A DNA stretch of 64,000 bases from Corynebacterium glaucum (GCF_002287505.1 NZ_CP019688.1:310001-374000); one strand, 5' to 3'; shown: positions 17,407-25,645, counted from the first letter of the stretch. Program-made: numbers and translations. The notes: a model not told the origin generated them from the sequence alone.

Positions 17407-18128
17407 GCTGACACCCCCATACCGAAGCCCTGTACCAAATTGTCCGGCTCTAACACCACTTCAGTCGGGGCGTGCATCAACACCCGGCGGTTCAACAGCA
17501 CTGTCTCCGGCGCGAGCTGGGGCAAGGCAACCAGGTCGTGCGTCACCACAAAAATAGTGGTGCCTTCTGCCGCGAGGTCACGCAGCAGCTCAGTGATGGT
17601 GGCCTCGGAATGTTTGTCCACGCCGGCGAAGGGTTCGTCGAGAAGCATGATGCTCGCACCCTGAGCGATACCGCGGGCGATGAAGGCACGCTTCTTCTGG
17701 CCACCCGAAAGCTGACCGATCTGGCGGTCTGCGAACGACTCAAGGTGGGTGCGCTCAAGCGCGCGATCCACAGCCGCAATGTCCTCCGCACGCGCGTGGC
17801 GGGTAAAGCCCATGTGGCCGTAGCGGCCCATCATGACCACATCACGCACTGTGACCGGGAACTGCCAGTCCACGTCCTCGCTCTGCGGGACGTAGCCCAG
17901 CACCTGCGTCTTGCGGGCGCGCATGGGGTCGATGCCGTTGATACGAACCGTGCCGCGATCCGGCTTGACCAACCCCATGATCGCCTTGAGTAGCGTGGAT
18001 TTGCCCGCGCCGTTCATCCCGATCAGCCCACAGATACGGCCTGGTTGGACGCTCAAAGTTGCGCCGTCGAGCGCGACGACGTCGCCGTAGCGCACCGCAA
18101 CATCGTCAACCGCGATTGCGGGGATCAC
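17403..18128 (-). CDS. mntB: Mn/Zn-type ABC transporter ATP-binding protein
   Basis: 241-residue ATPase. Walker A GMNGAGKST (37-45), Q-loop GYVPQSEDVDW, signature LSGGQ (140-144), Walker B IMLLDEP (160-166) and switch THD are all present. The sequence around YVPQSEDVDWQFPVTV is characteristic of the cluster-A-I (Mn, Zn, Fe) importers. It overlaps mntA by 4 bp and mntC by 4 bp, forming one tight operon. Confidence 0.9.
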   Translation of the reverse strand: MIPAIAVDDVAVRYGDVVALDGATLSVQPGRICGLIGMNGAGKSTLLKAIMGLVKPDRGTVRINGIDPMRARKTQVLGYVPQSEDVDWQFPVTVRDVVMMGRYGHMGFTRHARAEDIAAVDRALERTHLESFADRQIGQLSGGQKKRAFIARGIAQGASIMLLDEPFAGVDKHSEATITELLRDLAAEGTTIFVVTHDLVALPQLAPETVLLNRRVLMHAPTEVVLEPDNLVQGFGMGVSA

Positions 18129-19048
18129 TGCTTGCCCCCGTTCAAACCGTCGATGATCACCTTCGTGTCGTGGCGAATCAGATCCAGGTAGGTCGGCACC
18201 GGACCGTTTTCCTCAGAAAGCGAATCGACGTAGAGGGTGCCGCCGTACTCCGCGCCGGTGGCCTTCACGACCTGCATCATCGGCGCGTTAGAGACCGTGG
18301 ATTCACAGAACACAGACGGGACGTTGTTTTCCTTCACAAACTCGATCGCGCCGGCGATCTGCTGCGGGGTGGCTTCCTGCTCAGCGTTGACCGGCCAGAT
18401 GTAGCGCTCGGTCAACTTCGCGTCGCGAGCCAGATAGGAGAACGCACCTTCGCAGGTGACCAAGGCGCGCTGCTTGTCGGGGACAGCGGCGAGCTTGGTT
18501 TCCAGCTCGTCTTGCACAGCCTGCAGTTCCTGCTTGTATGTTTCGCCGTTGGCCTTGAAATCATCGGCGTGCTCCGGGTCGAGTTCGCTGAACGCGTCGA
18601 CGATGTTGTCCACGTACTTCTGCACGTTCACCGGACTCATCCAGGCGTGCGGGTTGGGCTTGCCGGCGTAGGCGTCCTCCGCGATGTCGATCGGGTCGAC
18701 ACCTTCGCTGACCACGGCGTGGGGCACGTCCAGGTCGGAGACGAACTGGGAGAACCAGTTTTCCAGGTTCATGCCGTTGTCCAGGATCAGGTCGGCGTCG
18801 GAGGCGCGCGAGATGTCGCCCGGGGTGGGCTCGTAGCCGTGGATTTCCGCGCCGGGTTTGGTGATGGACTCCACCCGTAGGTGGTCGCCGGCGACGTTCG
18901 AGGCGATGTCCTGGATCACCGTGAACGTGGTGAGCACGACGGGGGTGTCTTTGCCGCCTGCGGTGTCTGCGCTGTCCTGCGAACAGCCTGCCAGGCCGGC
19001 AGCAAGCGCAGCCGTGGCGGCGAGCGCGAGCACCTTGGATTTCAACAT
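18125..19048 (-). CDS. mntA: Mn-type ABC transporter substrate-binding lipoprotein
   Basis: 307-residue lipoprotein: signal peptide with lipobox LAGC (cleavage before C22), then a cluster A-I metal-binding fold. Candidate ligands by alignment to PsaA/MntA are H70, H134, a Glu in NAEQEATP (223-225) and D275. Glu rather than a third His, with no His-rich loop, favours Mn(II) or Fe(II) over Zn(II). I chose ATG 19048 (AAAGGA upstream, normal lipoprotein signal) over the longer frame from 19135, which adds a basic tail unlike a signal peptide. First gene of the mntABC operon. Confidence 0.87.
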   Translation of the reverse strand: MLKSKVLALAATAALAAGLAGCSQDSADTAGGKDTPVVLTTFTVIQDIASNVAGDHLRVESITKPGAEIHGYEPTPGDISRASDADLILDNGMNLENWFSQFVSDLDVPHAVVSEGVDPIDIAEDAYAGKPNPHAWMSPVNVQKYVDNIVDAFSELDPEHADDFKANGETYKQELQAVQDELETKLAAVPDKQRALVTCEGAFSYLARDAKLTERYIWPVNAEQEATPQQIAGAIEFVKENNVPSVFCESTVSNAPMMQVVKATGAEYGGTLYVDSLSEENGPVPTYLDLIRHDTKVIIDGLNGGKQ

Positions 19049-19094
19049 GTTGGTCCTTTTCTTTCTGTGTTCTTTCTGGGCACTTTCCGTGCGG

Positions 19095-19241
19095 TTAGAG
19101 AAGCGGCGGCGGGCCGACGCGGTGGGACGTGGCAATGAATCGGTCGAGCTTTTGCGGGGATTCGTCGCGCAGGTAGACAGCGAGCAGCCGCATCAGGTCC
19201 CATACCGGCGAATAATAAAGTTCGTCTGGCAGAACTTTCAA
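19095..19241 (-). CDS. Short ORF (48 residues) upstream of mntA, unknown
   Basis: Reading frame from a TTG at 19241 to TAA at 19095, starting [17 protein letters not shown] and ending in GPPPLL. It contains an amphipathic helix ([13 protein letters not shown]). The frame is open further upstream but runs antisense into the menG stump. It could be a real small gene divergent from menG in the donor arrangement, or a remnant. No family recognised and no clear ribosome site. Confidence 0.3.
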   Translation of the reverse strand: MKVLPDELYYSPVWDLMRLLAVYLRDESPQKLDRFIATSHRVGPPPLL

Positions 19242-19296
19242 GTGTTGTCTTGTCGTACGACCCCCGTTTGCGGGGGACGAAGTGGACTTGCGCACC

Positions 19297-19334
19297 ATGG
19301 CCAAGGCAGACCTGGAGAAGAACCCCTTCGACGT
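19297..19334 (+). pseudogene. Stump of a second menG (first ~13 codons)
   Basis: ATGGCCAAGGCAGACCTGGA and the following bases up to 19334 match the first 38 bases of menG at 7683 with about seven mismatches. The upstream GGACTTGCGCACC mirrors AGACTTGCCAACC of the menG promoter. At 19334 it switches to a rplK leader (CCTAGGAGG, then rplK). This marks the right-hand internal junction of the inserted segment and shows that it came from a locus where menG followed the mnt genes. Confidence 0.75.
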
Positions 19335-19351
19335 ACCTAGGAGGTTTTCAC

Positions 19352-19780
19352 ATGGCAAAGAAGAAAGTCACCGGTCTGATCAAGCTGCAGATCGAGGCTG
19401 GTATGGCGAACCCGGCCCCGCCGGTTGGCCCGGCGCTTGGTGCGCACGGTGTGAACATCGTTGAGTTCACCAAGGCCTACAACGCTGCAACCGAGTCCAT
19501 GCGCGGCAACATCATCCCGGTGGAGATCACGGTCTACGAAGACCGCTCGTTCGACTTCGTGCTGAAGTCCCCGCCGGCTGCATCCCTGTTGCTGAAGGCT
19601 GCTGGCCTGCAGAAGGGCTCCGGCGTCCCGCACACCCAGAAGGTCGGTTCCGTGACCTGGGATCAGTGCAAGGAGATCGCGGAGACCAAGAAGAACGACC
19701 TCAACGCCCGTGACATCGAGGCAGGCGCCGCTATCATCGCCGGCACCGCGCGCTCCATGGGCATTGACGTGATCAAGTAA
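19352..19780 (+). CDS. rplK: 50S ribosomal protein L11 (copy 2, diverged)
   Basis: 142 residues, complete, with ribosome site AGGAGG 9 nt before ATG 19352. Differs from copy 1 at D96Q, K100S, E104D, E139D and E141I, all in the C-terminal rRNA-binding half, and at many silent positions. The N-terminal Pro-rich thiopeptide/Rel-facing region is unchanged. The promoter is unclear: the menG stump and its degenerate -10 (TGGACT) lie just upstream. The 98-bp spacer to rplA copy 2 is longer than at copy 1 and has an extra ~38-bp stretch. Confidence 0.93.
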   Translation: MAKKKVTGLIKLQIEAGMANPAPPVGPALGAHGVNIVEFTKAYNAATESMRGNIIPVEITVYEDRSFDFVLKSPPAASLLLKAAGLQKGSGVPHTQKVGSVTWDQCKEIAETKKNDLNARDIEAGAAIIAGTARSMGIDVIK

Positions 19781-19878
19781 AACTATTCACCCGTGGCAGG
19801 GCCGGCCAGGCCCGCAGACCACATTCCGCGTCGCGCCTCCCCTTCGCTGTGGCGAGTGCGGCATGGAAGGAACCGAAC

Positions 19879-20586
19879 ATGGCACAGTCCAAGCACTACA
19901 AGGAGCAGCTCGCGAAGATTGACCGCGAGAACCTCTACCACCCGCTCGAGGCCGTCACCCTGGCTCAGGAGACCTCCTCGAAGAAGTACGACGCCACCAT
20001 CGACGTCGCTATGCGCCTGTCCGTCGACCCGCGCAAGGCTGACCAGCTGGTCCGCGGCACTGTGAACCTGCCGCACGGCACCGGTAAGACCGTGCGCGTC
20101 GCCGTCTTCGCTGAGGGCGAGAACGCCACCAAGGCGCAGGAGGCTGGCGCCGACATCGTCGGCACCGACGAGCTGATCGAGCAGATCAACGCAGGCCAGA
20201 TCGACTTCGACGTGGCAATTGCAACCCCGGATCAGATGGCTAAGGTCGGTCGCGTCGCCCGCGTGCTCGGCCCGCGTGGTCTGATGCCGAACCCGAAGAC
20301 CGGCACCGTCACCCCGGATGTGGCTAAGGCTGTCGAGGAGTCCAAGGGCGGCAAGATCGCCTTCCGCGTGGACAAGGCTTCGAACCTGCACGCGCTGATC
20401 GGCAAGGCATCGTTTACCCCGGAGCAGCTCGCTGAGAACTACGGCGCGCTCCTGGATGAGGTGCTGCGTCTCAAGCCGGCATCCGCCAAGGGCATCTACC
20501 TGAAGAAGATCACCGTGTCCGCAACCCAGGGCCCGGGCGTTCCGGTTGACCCGAACGTGCAGAAGAACTACGCCACCAAGGCGTAA
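19879..20586 (+). CDS. rplA: 50S ribosomal protein L1 (copy 2)
   Basis: Same 235-residue protein as copy 1 with no DNA difference seen over the gene. It follows the diverged rplK copy 2 and precedes the intact FAD oxidoreductase, so this copy keeps the presumed native downstream neighbour while copy 1 keeps the native upstream neighbour. Two active L1 genes would double an autoregulatory protein that is normally made in balance with L11. Confidence 0.95.
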   Translation: MAQSKHYKEQLAKIDRENLYHPLEAVTLAQETSSKKYDATIDVAMRLSVDPRKADQLVRGTVNLPHGTGKTVRVAVFAEGENATKAQEAGADIVGTDELIEQINAGQIDFDVAIATPDQMAKVGRVARVLGPRGLMPNPKTGTVTPDVAKAVEESKGGKIAFRVDKASNLHALIGKASFTPEQLAENYGALLDEVLRLKPASAKGIYLKKITVSATQGPGVPVDPNVQKNYATKA

Positions 20587-20607
20587 CCGCTTCGCGCTTT
20601 TAAGCAC

Positions 20608-20648
20608 AGCCCCGATCCTCGGTATCTATTCCGAGGGCCGGGGCTTTA
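20608..20648 (+). terminator. Terminator after rplA copy 2
   Basis: Same hairpin as at 14535 (AGCCCCG...CGGGGCT, then TTTAT). It ends 11 bp before the FAD-oxidoreductase ATG. Confidence 0.8.
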
Positions 20649-20659
20649 TGCTTTGCCCC

Positions 20660-22078
20660 ATGTCACCCCGCGCCGTCGTCGTAGGAGCCGGGCCGAACGG
20701 GCTCACCGCCGCCGCCCGGCTCGTGGTCAGCGGCTGGGAGGTCGAGGTCATCGAACAAGCCCAGGTGATCGGGGGAGCAGCTTCCACACTTTTGCTTGAC
20801 GACGCCACCTCCGCCCCAACCCCAATCCGCATCGACAGGGGCGCGGCGTGTCACCCGTTCGGCGTAGCTAGTCCCGCGTTCCGGGCACTCGAGCTTGATC
20901 GCCACGGCCTGGAGTGGGTGCGCGCGCCGTACGAGATGGCGCACCCGCTGGACACCGCGGCTTCCGGGGGAGAAGCCGCGTTGCTCGCCGGCACGCTGGA
21001 CGCAACCGCGGCGGGTCTCGGGCCGGATGCTGAAGCGTGGGTGCATTTGCACCAACCGGTGACAGAACACATGGACGCCCACCTTGAGAACGTCCTTGCG
21101 CCGGTGACGCGTTGGCCCGCCCACCCGTTGCTCATGGCGCAGTTTGGCGCCCGCGGTGTGTTGCCGGCGACCTCGTTGGCCAACCGTGTGTTCCAGACCG
21201 AGCGCGCGAAAGCGTTGTTCGCCGGCAGCGCCACGCACGCCATCACGTCACCGGCGAACGCGTTCACTGGCGCCTTCGGCTTGCTCTTCGGCGCCCTTGG
21301 GATGACGCGCGGATGGCCCGTTGCCAAAGGTGGTTCGGGTGAGGTGGTCGCGGCGTTGGGACGGGTCGTCGATAAGCATGGCGGCACTGTGCGCACGGGT
21401 GAGGAAGTGACGGAGCTGCCGCGCGCTGATGCTGTGATTTTGAACCTGACTCCCGCGCAGGTGCTGCGGCTGGACGGCGTGGAGTTGCCGGCGCGACGGG
21501 CGCGTGCGATGCGGCGGTGGCGATACGGTGCGGGCGTGCACAAGGTGGATTTTGTGCTGGATGCGCCGGTGCCGTGGGTCGACCCGCGGGTTGGGCAGGC
21601 GGCGACGGTGCATGTGGGCGGAGCGGTTGAGGAGATTGTGCGGGCTGAGGATGAGGTGGCGCGTGGACGGTTGCCGCAGCGACCGTTTGTGATGGCGTGT
21701 CAGCAGTTTGCGGCTGATGCGTCGCGGGGGCTGATTCTGTGGACGTATGCGCATGTGCGGCACGGGTACCGCGAGCGTCACCCAGGTGAGGTAGCCGAGC
21801 GCATTGAGGCGCAGATCGAGCGCTTCGCTCCCGGTTTTCGCGAGGTGGTGCGGCGGCGGATTGAAACGAGTCCGGCCGAGCTTGAGGCGCGGAATCCGAA
21901 CCTGGTTCGCGGAGACATTGCGGGTGGTGCGATGCGCGGGGTGCAGACGCTCCTGCGCCAACCCCACCGGTTGCGGCGGGGGCTCTACTTGGCGTCCGCC
22001 TCGACGGCGCCGGGGGCAGGAGTGCATGGGATGCCGGGGTGGTGGGCGGCGGAAGCCGCCTTGCGCGACTTCGGGTGA
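20660..22078 (+). CDS. Phytoene-dehydrogenase-like FAD/NAD(P) oxidoreductase
   Basis: 472-residue flavoprotein of the CrtI/amine-oxidase superfamily. The dinucleotide fold VVVGAGPNGLTAAARL is at 5-20, and a conserved C-terminal FAD segment ends with GVHGMPGWWAAEAALRD. Middle part rich in Arg/Ala. Related actinobacterial proteins are annotated as phytoene desaturase-like, but no carotenoid gene is nearby and the substrate is unknown. ATG 20660 is the only start consistent with the fold; the rplA terminator precedes it. A 62-base fragment of this gene recurs at 14587. Confidence 0.82.
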   Translation: MSPRAVVVGAGPNGLTAAARLVVSGWEVEVIEQAQVIGGAASTLLLDDATSAPTPIRIDRGAACHPFGVASPAFRALELDRHGLEWVRAPYEMAHPLDTAASGGEAALLAGTLDATAAGLGPDAEAWVHLHQPVTEHMDAHLENVLAPVTRWPAHPLLMAQFGARGVLPATSLANRVFQTERAKALFAGSATHAITSPANAFTGAFGLLFGALGMTRGWPVAKGGSGEVVAALGRVVDKHGGTVRTGEEVTELPRADAVILNLTPAQVLRLDGVELPARRARAMRRWRYGAGVHKVDFVLDAPVPWVDPRVGQAATVHVGGAVEEIVRAEDEVARGRLPQRPFVMACQQFAADASRGLILWTYAHVRHGYRERHPGEVAERIEAQIERFAPGFREVVRRRIETSPAELEARNPNLVRGDIAGGAMRGVQTLLRQPHRLRRGLYLASASTAPGAGVHGMPGWWAAEAALRDFG

Positions 22079-22129
22079 CGCAGGTGGTGGTGGGGTGACT
22101 CGGGGCGCAAGCTGCGCAATCGTGAGACC

Positions 22130-22151
22130 GACCTTAATTTGTTATAAGGTC
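22130..22151 (+). promoter_or_regulatory. Inverted repeat / candidate operator before the surface-protein gene
   Basis: Perfect 7-bp palindromic arms GACCTTA and TAAGGTC separated by ATTTGTTA. It lies 16 bp before a -10-like TACACT (22167-22172) and 59 bp before the next start. The AT-rich dyad suggests a repressor site. Because the downstream protein type is often tied to metal uptake in actinobacteria, a Zur-like site is one guess; the arms are not close enough to a known box to name. Confidence 0.45.
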
Positions 22152-22209
22152 GTGCTGAATCTGTTGTACACTGAGCCGCGTTGCCAGAGCCCCGTCGAAA
22201 GGGAAATTC

Positions 22210-23349
22210 GTGTTTATGCAGTCCACTGTCGTCCGCCCCTCCGTTATCGCAGTCGCCCTCGCCGGATCCCTCGCCTTCGCCGGGAGCCCGGTGGCGCATG
22301 CTGAGCAGATCGTGCTGGAGAGTGGCCACCTCAACGCCTTCAACGTGACGGCTAAGAACGGGCAGTTGAAGCTCGACCTGAAAGAGGACATCACCGGGCT
22401 GAATGTTGAACGCCCCGCAGAGGACGTGACCATGGTGGTGCACAAGGACGCCTACACCGACGCCACCAAGGCGCTGCCGCAGGTTGGCAAGAGCGGTTAC
22501 GTCCTGCCGCAGGGCTACCACCAGGGCATGCTGCGCCCAGGCTGGACCACCCTGATGGCGCGCTGGGACGGGTTCACCGACGTGAAGATCCGCATCGACG
22601 AGGTCACCGGCCCCGGCGAGGTCTACATGTTCAACACTGACGGCAAGGGCGGCTTCAAGGCTGCCGCTGAAGACGGTAACTTCCAGCTCACCCCGGGCAG
22701 CGCCATCCACCAGGAAACCCCGGCGCACCTGCACACCCACTGGCTATTCACCGAGCCGGGCGTCTACACCATGAAGGCGACGGCGCTTTCCAACGGCAAG
22801 GAATCGAACCAGGCGACCTACACCTGGCAGGTGGGTCAGAAGGCGCACGCACGCCCGATTATGGACGAGCCGCTCTCGCTGGAGCGTATGCAGACCCTGG
22901 CCAATGCAGGCAAGCCTGTGCCGCCGGCAGTTGACCCGGTTGAGAAGGGGGCGGTTCCGCCGGCGGCAGATGCTGCGGCGAAGGACGCGGCAAACGCACC
23001 GGCGAAAAATGCGGCAGACGCAGTGGCGAAGAACGCCGCCGCCGAGGCTGGGCAGCAAAGTGCCGCTCCAGCGGACGGCTCGGCTTCGCGCCCAGCGACA
23101 GTGGCTGGGGAGGATCTCAGCGCGAAGCCGGAAAACCGCGACGAGCTCAGCGCGCAGCCGTCGGAGCAGGGCGGCCTGAGCGCAGAATCCTCATCCGCAG
23201 AACGTGGTGCAGGCTCGGCAGATCTTTCGGCGGCTGCGGAATCTAAGCCAGCCCTGGCCGGCCTGGCTCTCGTGCTGGCAATCCTCGGCGCTGGCCTGAC
23301 GTTCCTGCAGACCGGCGCGCTGAAGGGTATCGCGCTGCCGAAGTTCTAA
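22210..23349 (+). CDS. Surface-anchored protein with choice-of-anchor M-type domain
   Basis: 379 residues: Sec signal peptide (cleavage near AHAEQ), an extracellular domain of the actinobacterial surface-anchored type linked to ABC transporters (GHLNAFNV near the mature N-terminus, then the His-bearing segment HQETPAHLHTHWLFTEPGVY and TYTWQVG), an Ala/Lys/Asp low-complexity region (about 245-340), and a C-terminal transmembrane helix. The clustered His (HLHTH) could bind metal. GTG 22210 has AAAGGG at proper spacing; ATG 22216 is the alternative. Function unknown. Confidence 0.75.
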   Translation: MFMQSTVVRPSVIAVALAGSLAFAGSPVAHAEQIVLESGHLNAFNVTAKNGQLKLDLKEDITGLNVERPAEDVTMVVHKDAYTDATKALPQVGKSGYVLPQGYHQGMLRPGWTTLMARWDGFTDVKIRIDEVTGPGEVYMFNTDGKGGFKAAAEDGNFQLTPGSAIHQETPAHLHTHWLFTEPGVYTMKATALSNGKESNQATYTWQVGQKAHARPIMDEPLSLERMQTLANAGKPVPPAVDPVEKGAVPPAADAAAKDAANAPAKNAADAVAKNAAAEAGQQSAAPADGSASRPATVAGEDLSAKPENRDELSAQPSEQGGLSAESSSAERGAGSADLSAAAESKPALAGLALVLAILGAGLTFLQTGALKGIALPKF

Positions 23350-23358
23350 GCCGGTGGT

Positions 23359-24204
23359 CTACTGCTTCTTTGCCTCGGCCTGCTCGCGGCGAACCTGACG
23401 GCGGCCCGCCCGGCTACCAAGCGCACGCGCGATGCGCTCTGGAGTGATGGAGCCGGAGAAAGTCCACTCGGCTTCACCCTCGCGCTCGAGTGCCTCGCGG
23501 AACTCGGGGCTTTCCTCCATGAGCTTGCTCTTGAGCTTCATCGAGGAAGCGCCGTAGCCGCGGTTCTGCTTGTAGATGTCCTTGAGGGTGGAGCGGAGGC
23601 GGTAGTACACGATCGCGTCTTCAGCGAAGTACGGCTCGTACCCGGCGATGGTGGCGCGAATGCTGAAGTCGACGTCGTCGTGGGAACCCAGCTTCTCGTC
23701 GAAGCCGCCTACGGCCTCCCACACCTCGCGGCGCAGACCGAAGCCGGCGCCGATGACGTAGCGGAATCCGCCATCCCAAACCGGCAGGCCGTTCGCGGTG
23801 GGGGATGCCGGCACCGAAGACATGCTGGCCGGGTCGTTTACGGCGACGATGTCCAGGTTGCAGCCGATGAACGGGTGCTCCTCGAGGTGCTCACGAACCC
23901 GGTCCAGCCAATCCGGGGCGACGATATCGTCGTTGTCGCAGAACGCGAGGATGTCATGCTTTGCGTTCTTCACGCCGATGTTGCGGGAAGCGGTCACGCC
24001 CACGTTGGTCGGGTTCACGATGAGGTTGATCCGCTCATCGTTATTCACCTGGGCCACTGCTTCCTGTACGGTGCCGTCACCGGAACCGTCGTCCATCAGC
24101 ACAATCTCGTCGCCCGGCTTCAGCTGCTCCAGTACCGCACGCAGCTGGTACACCAAGATGGTGCTCCGCTTCCAAGCACAAATCACCACAGAAATATTTT
24201 GCAT
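23359..24204 (-). CDS. Family 2 glycosyltransferase
   Basis: 281-residue GT-A enzyme. Seen: nucleotide-sugar site VLMDDGSGDGTVQEA, the DxD-like CDNDDIVAPDW, acceptor segment GAGFGLRREVWEAVGGFDE and a catalytic-type acidic LGSHDDVDFSIR, followed by a basic Arg/Lys tail. It lacks transmembrane helices, so it acts on the cytoplasmic face. I chose ATG 24204 because GAGGAA lies upstream; GTG 24222 is in frame without a ribosome site. It is convergent with the surface-protein gene (9-bp gap) and divergent from rplJ. The sugar is unknown. Confidence 0.82.
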   Translation of the reverse strand: MQNISVVICAWKRSTILVYQLRAVLEQLKPGDEIVLMDDGSGDGTVQEAVAQVNNDERINLIVNPTNVGVTASRNIGVKNAKHDILAFCDNDDIVAPDWLDRVREHLEEHPFIGCNLDIVAVNDPASMSSVPASPTANGLPVWDGGFRYVIGAGFGLRREVWEAVGGFDEKLGSHDDVDFSIRATIAGYEPYFAEDAIVYYRLRSTLKDIYKQNRGYGASSMKLKSKLMEESPEFREALEREGEAEWTFSGSITPERIARALGSRAGRRQVRREQAEAKKQ

Positions 24205-24326
24205 GTCGTACCAATTCCTCACTCATGGCTTACAATTAATGGTCTTCGTAACCTGGTCATTATGTTCCATATGTTGATATCACCGCAACAGCGCCTTCGT
24301 CCACTGTCCACGACAGGTTGATCGAT

Positions 24327-24355
24327 TTGGAGATGCAGCTCGGGCCGAGTACTCT
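24327..24355 (+). promoter_or_regulatory. Promoter of the rplJ-rplL leader transcript
   Basis: TTGGAG (24327-24332), 17-bp spacer, TACTCT (24350-24355). It would start transcription near 24362, giving a leader of about 235 nt before rplJ. Of the remaining upstream 24205-24326 I see no gene. Confidence 0.5.
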
Positions 24356-24361
24356 CTTGTT

Positions 24362-24540
24362 CTGAAGTTTGAACGGGTTGCGCATCTCGCAGCCTGAGCT
24401 CAAGTTTCACCGAAGACCGTCGGTCGCTTCCTCGCGGAAGCCGAAGGTATCCCGCTTGCGGGATCGACCCACGCAGGAGAAACGTGGCCAGCCTTTCATG
24501 GGTGCCTCGTGCTTCTGCACGGGGCTTTTTTCGTCGCAAA
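24362..24540 (+). ncRNA. Ribosomal protein L10 leader (autoregulatory) with attenuator
   Basis: Structured leader before rplJ-rplL. Its 3' part holds a clear intrinsic terminator: GCCTCGTGC (24504-24512), TTCT loop, GCACGGGGC (24517-24525), then TTTTTT, 66 bp upstream of the rplJ ATG. Upstream stems (TCCCGCTTGCGGGATC near 24445, GCTTCCTCGCGGAAGC near 24428) fit the known L10 leader design, where the L10(L12)4 complex binds the leader and shifts it to termination. This is a known actinobacterial element; the exact 5' end is inferred from the promoter. Confidence 0.75.
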
Positions 24541-24597
24541 GCGATAAAGCTCCGGGCGGATACAACAACATGAAGTTATTGGAAGGAGGCGTGTGTC

Positions 24598-25122
24598 ATG
24601 GCAAACCCGAAGAACGTTGCTGAGCTCGCAGAGCTCAAGGAGAAGTTCGAAGGCTCGTCCGCTGTGTTCCTCACCGAGTACCGCGGCCTGACCGTGAGCC
24701 AGCTGCAAGAGCTGCGCGGTGAGCTCGGATTTGACGTTGAACTGCACGTCGCCAAGAACACCCTTGTGAAGATCGCTGCAAATGAGCAGGGGATCGAGGG
24801 TCTCGATGACCTCCTCGTCGGCCCGACTGCCGTCGCCTTTATTAAGGGCGATGCGACCGTGGACGCCGCGAAGGCCATGAAGAAGTTCGCCAAGGACAAT
24901 GAACTGTTCATTGTCAAGGGCGGCTACATGGACGGCAACGCACTCGACGCGGCTCAGGTGGCTGCTGTTGCGGAGCTGGACAACCGCGAGACCACCTTGG
25001 CCAAGATCGCAGGCGCATTCCAGGGCTCTTTGGCGAAGGCTGCCGGCCTGTTCCAGGCTCCGGCATCCAAGACGGCACGACTCGTTGCCGCGCTGCAGGA
25101 CAAGCAGGGCGAAGCCGCCTAA
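24598..25122 (+). CDS. rplJ: 50S ribosomal protein L10
   Basis: 174 residues, base of the L7/L12 stalk. Seen: VFLTEYRGLTVSQLQELR near the N-terminus, the rRNA-binding core, and the C-terminal helix for L12 dimers (TARLVAALQDKQ). Ribosome site GGAGG before ATG 24598. Cotranscribed with rplL after 70 bp and subject to leader attenuation. Confidence 0.96.
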   Translation: MANPKNVAELAELKEKFEGSSAVFLTEYRGLTVSQLQELRGELGFDVELHVAKNTLVKIAANEQGIEGLDDLLVGPTAVAFIKGDATVDAAKAMKKFAKDNELFIVKGGYMDGNALDAAQVAAVAELDNRETTLAKIAGAFQGSLAKAAGLFQAPASKTARLVAALQDKQGEAA

Positions 25123-25192
25123 AGGCGTCGTCCAGAAACAACTACACACCCCAAATACCGGCCCGCGCTAGGGCCAAAGAAAGGAAGCCACC

Positions 25193-25588
25193 ATGGCTAA
25201 GCTCACCAAGGACGAGCTCATTGAGCAGTTCAAGGAAATGACCCTCATCGAGCTCTCCGAGTTCCTGAAGGAATTCGAGGAGGTCTTCGACGTGACCGCT
25301 GCTGCTCCGGTTGCAGTTGCAGCTGCAGGCGCTCCGGGCGCTGCTGGCGGCGACGCTGCTGCGGCTGAGGAGAAGGACGAGTTCGACGTCGTTCTCGAGG
25401 ACGCTGGCGACAAGAAGATCGGCGTGATCAAGGCTGTCCGCGAGCTCGTTCCGGGCCTGGGCCTGAAGGATGCCAAGGAGATGGTCGAGGGCGCACCGAA
25501 GGCCATCCTCGAGGGCGCAAACAAGGACGACGCAGAGGCTGCAAAGGCCAAGCTGGAAGAGGCTGGCGCAAAGGTCACCCTCAAGTAA
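25193..25588 (+). CDS. rplL: 50S ribosomal protein L7/L12
   Basis: 131-residue stalk protein. N-terminal dimerisation helices ([22 protein letters not shown]), an Ala/Gly-rich hinge (about 40-60), then the C-terminal factor-binding domain with [30 protein letters not shown] precedes ATG 25193. Terminator directly after. Confidence 0.97.
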   Translation: MAKLTKDELIEQFKEMTLIELSEFLKEFEEVFDVTAAAPVAVAAAGAPGAAGGDAAAAEEKDEFDVVLEDAGDKKIGVIKAVRELVPGLGLKDAKEMVEGAPKAILEGANKDDAEAAKAKLEEAGAKVTLK

Positions 25589-25608
25589 GCATTTGCTTGT
25601 CGACGCTT

Positions 25609-25645
25609 CCCCCGTCCCCGCATTTCAACGCGGCGGCGGGGGTTT
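25609..25645 (+). terminator. Terminator after rplL
   Basis: GC-rich stem CCCCCG...CCGC / GCGG...CGGGGG around ATTTCAAC, then a short T run. Two mismatches in 13 positions. Confidence 0.7.

Larger units (their letters stand above)
19865..20721 (+). repeat. 857-bp direct repeat, copy 2
   Basis: Right-hand partner of 13792-14648. It begins at GGAAGGAACCGAAC before rplA and ends in codon 21 of the FAD-oxidoreductase gene, after which this copy continues into the full gene. Distance between repeat starts is 6073 bp, so recombination between them would excise exactly that length and restore rplK-rplA-FAD gene. Confidence 0.9.

Noticed and set aside
14649..19864. Insertion sequence or transposon as the carrier of the mnt segment
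   Set aside because: No transposase, resolvase or terminal inverted repeats found at or inside the borders; homologous recombination explains the repeats better.
13792..20721. Possibility that the whole duplicated region is an assembly chimera of two strains
   Set aside because: Not fully excluded, but complete identity over 857 bp next to strongly diverged rplK and mgtA is hard to get from mixing two species, and the native neighbours are correctly split between the two ends. Kept as the stated alternative for the finding.
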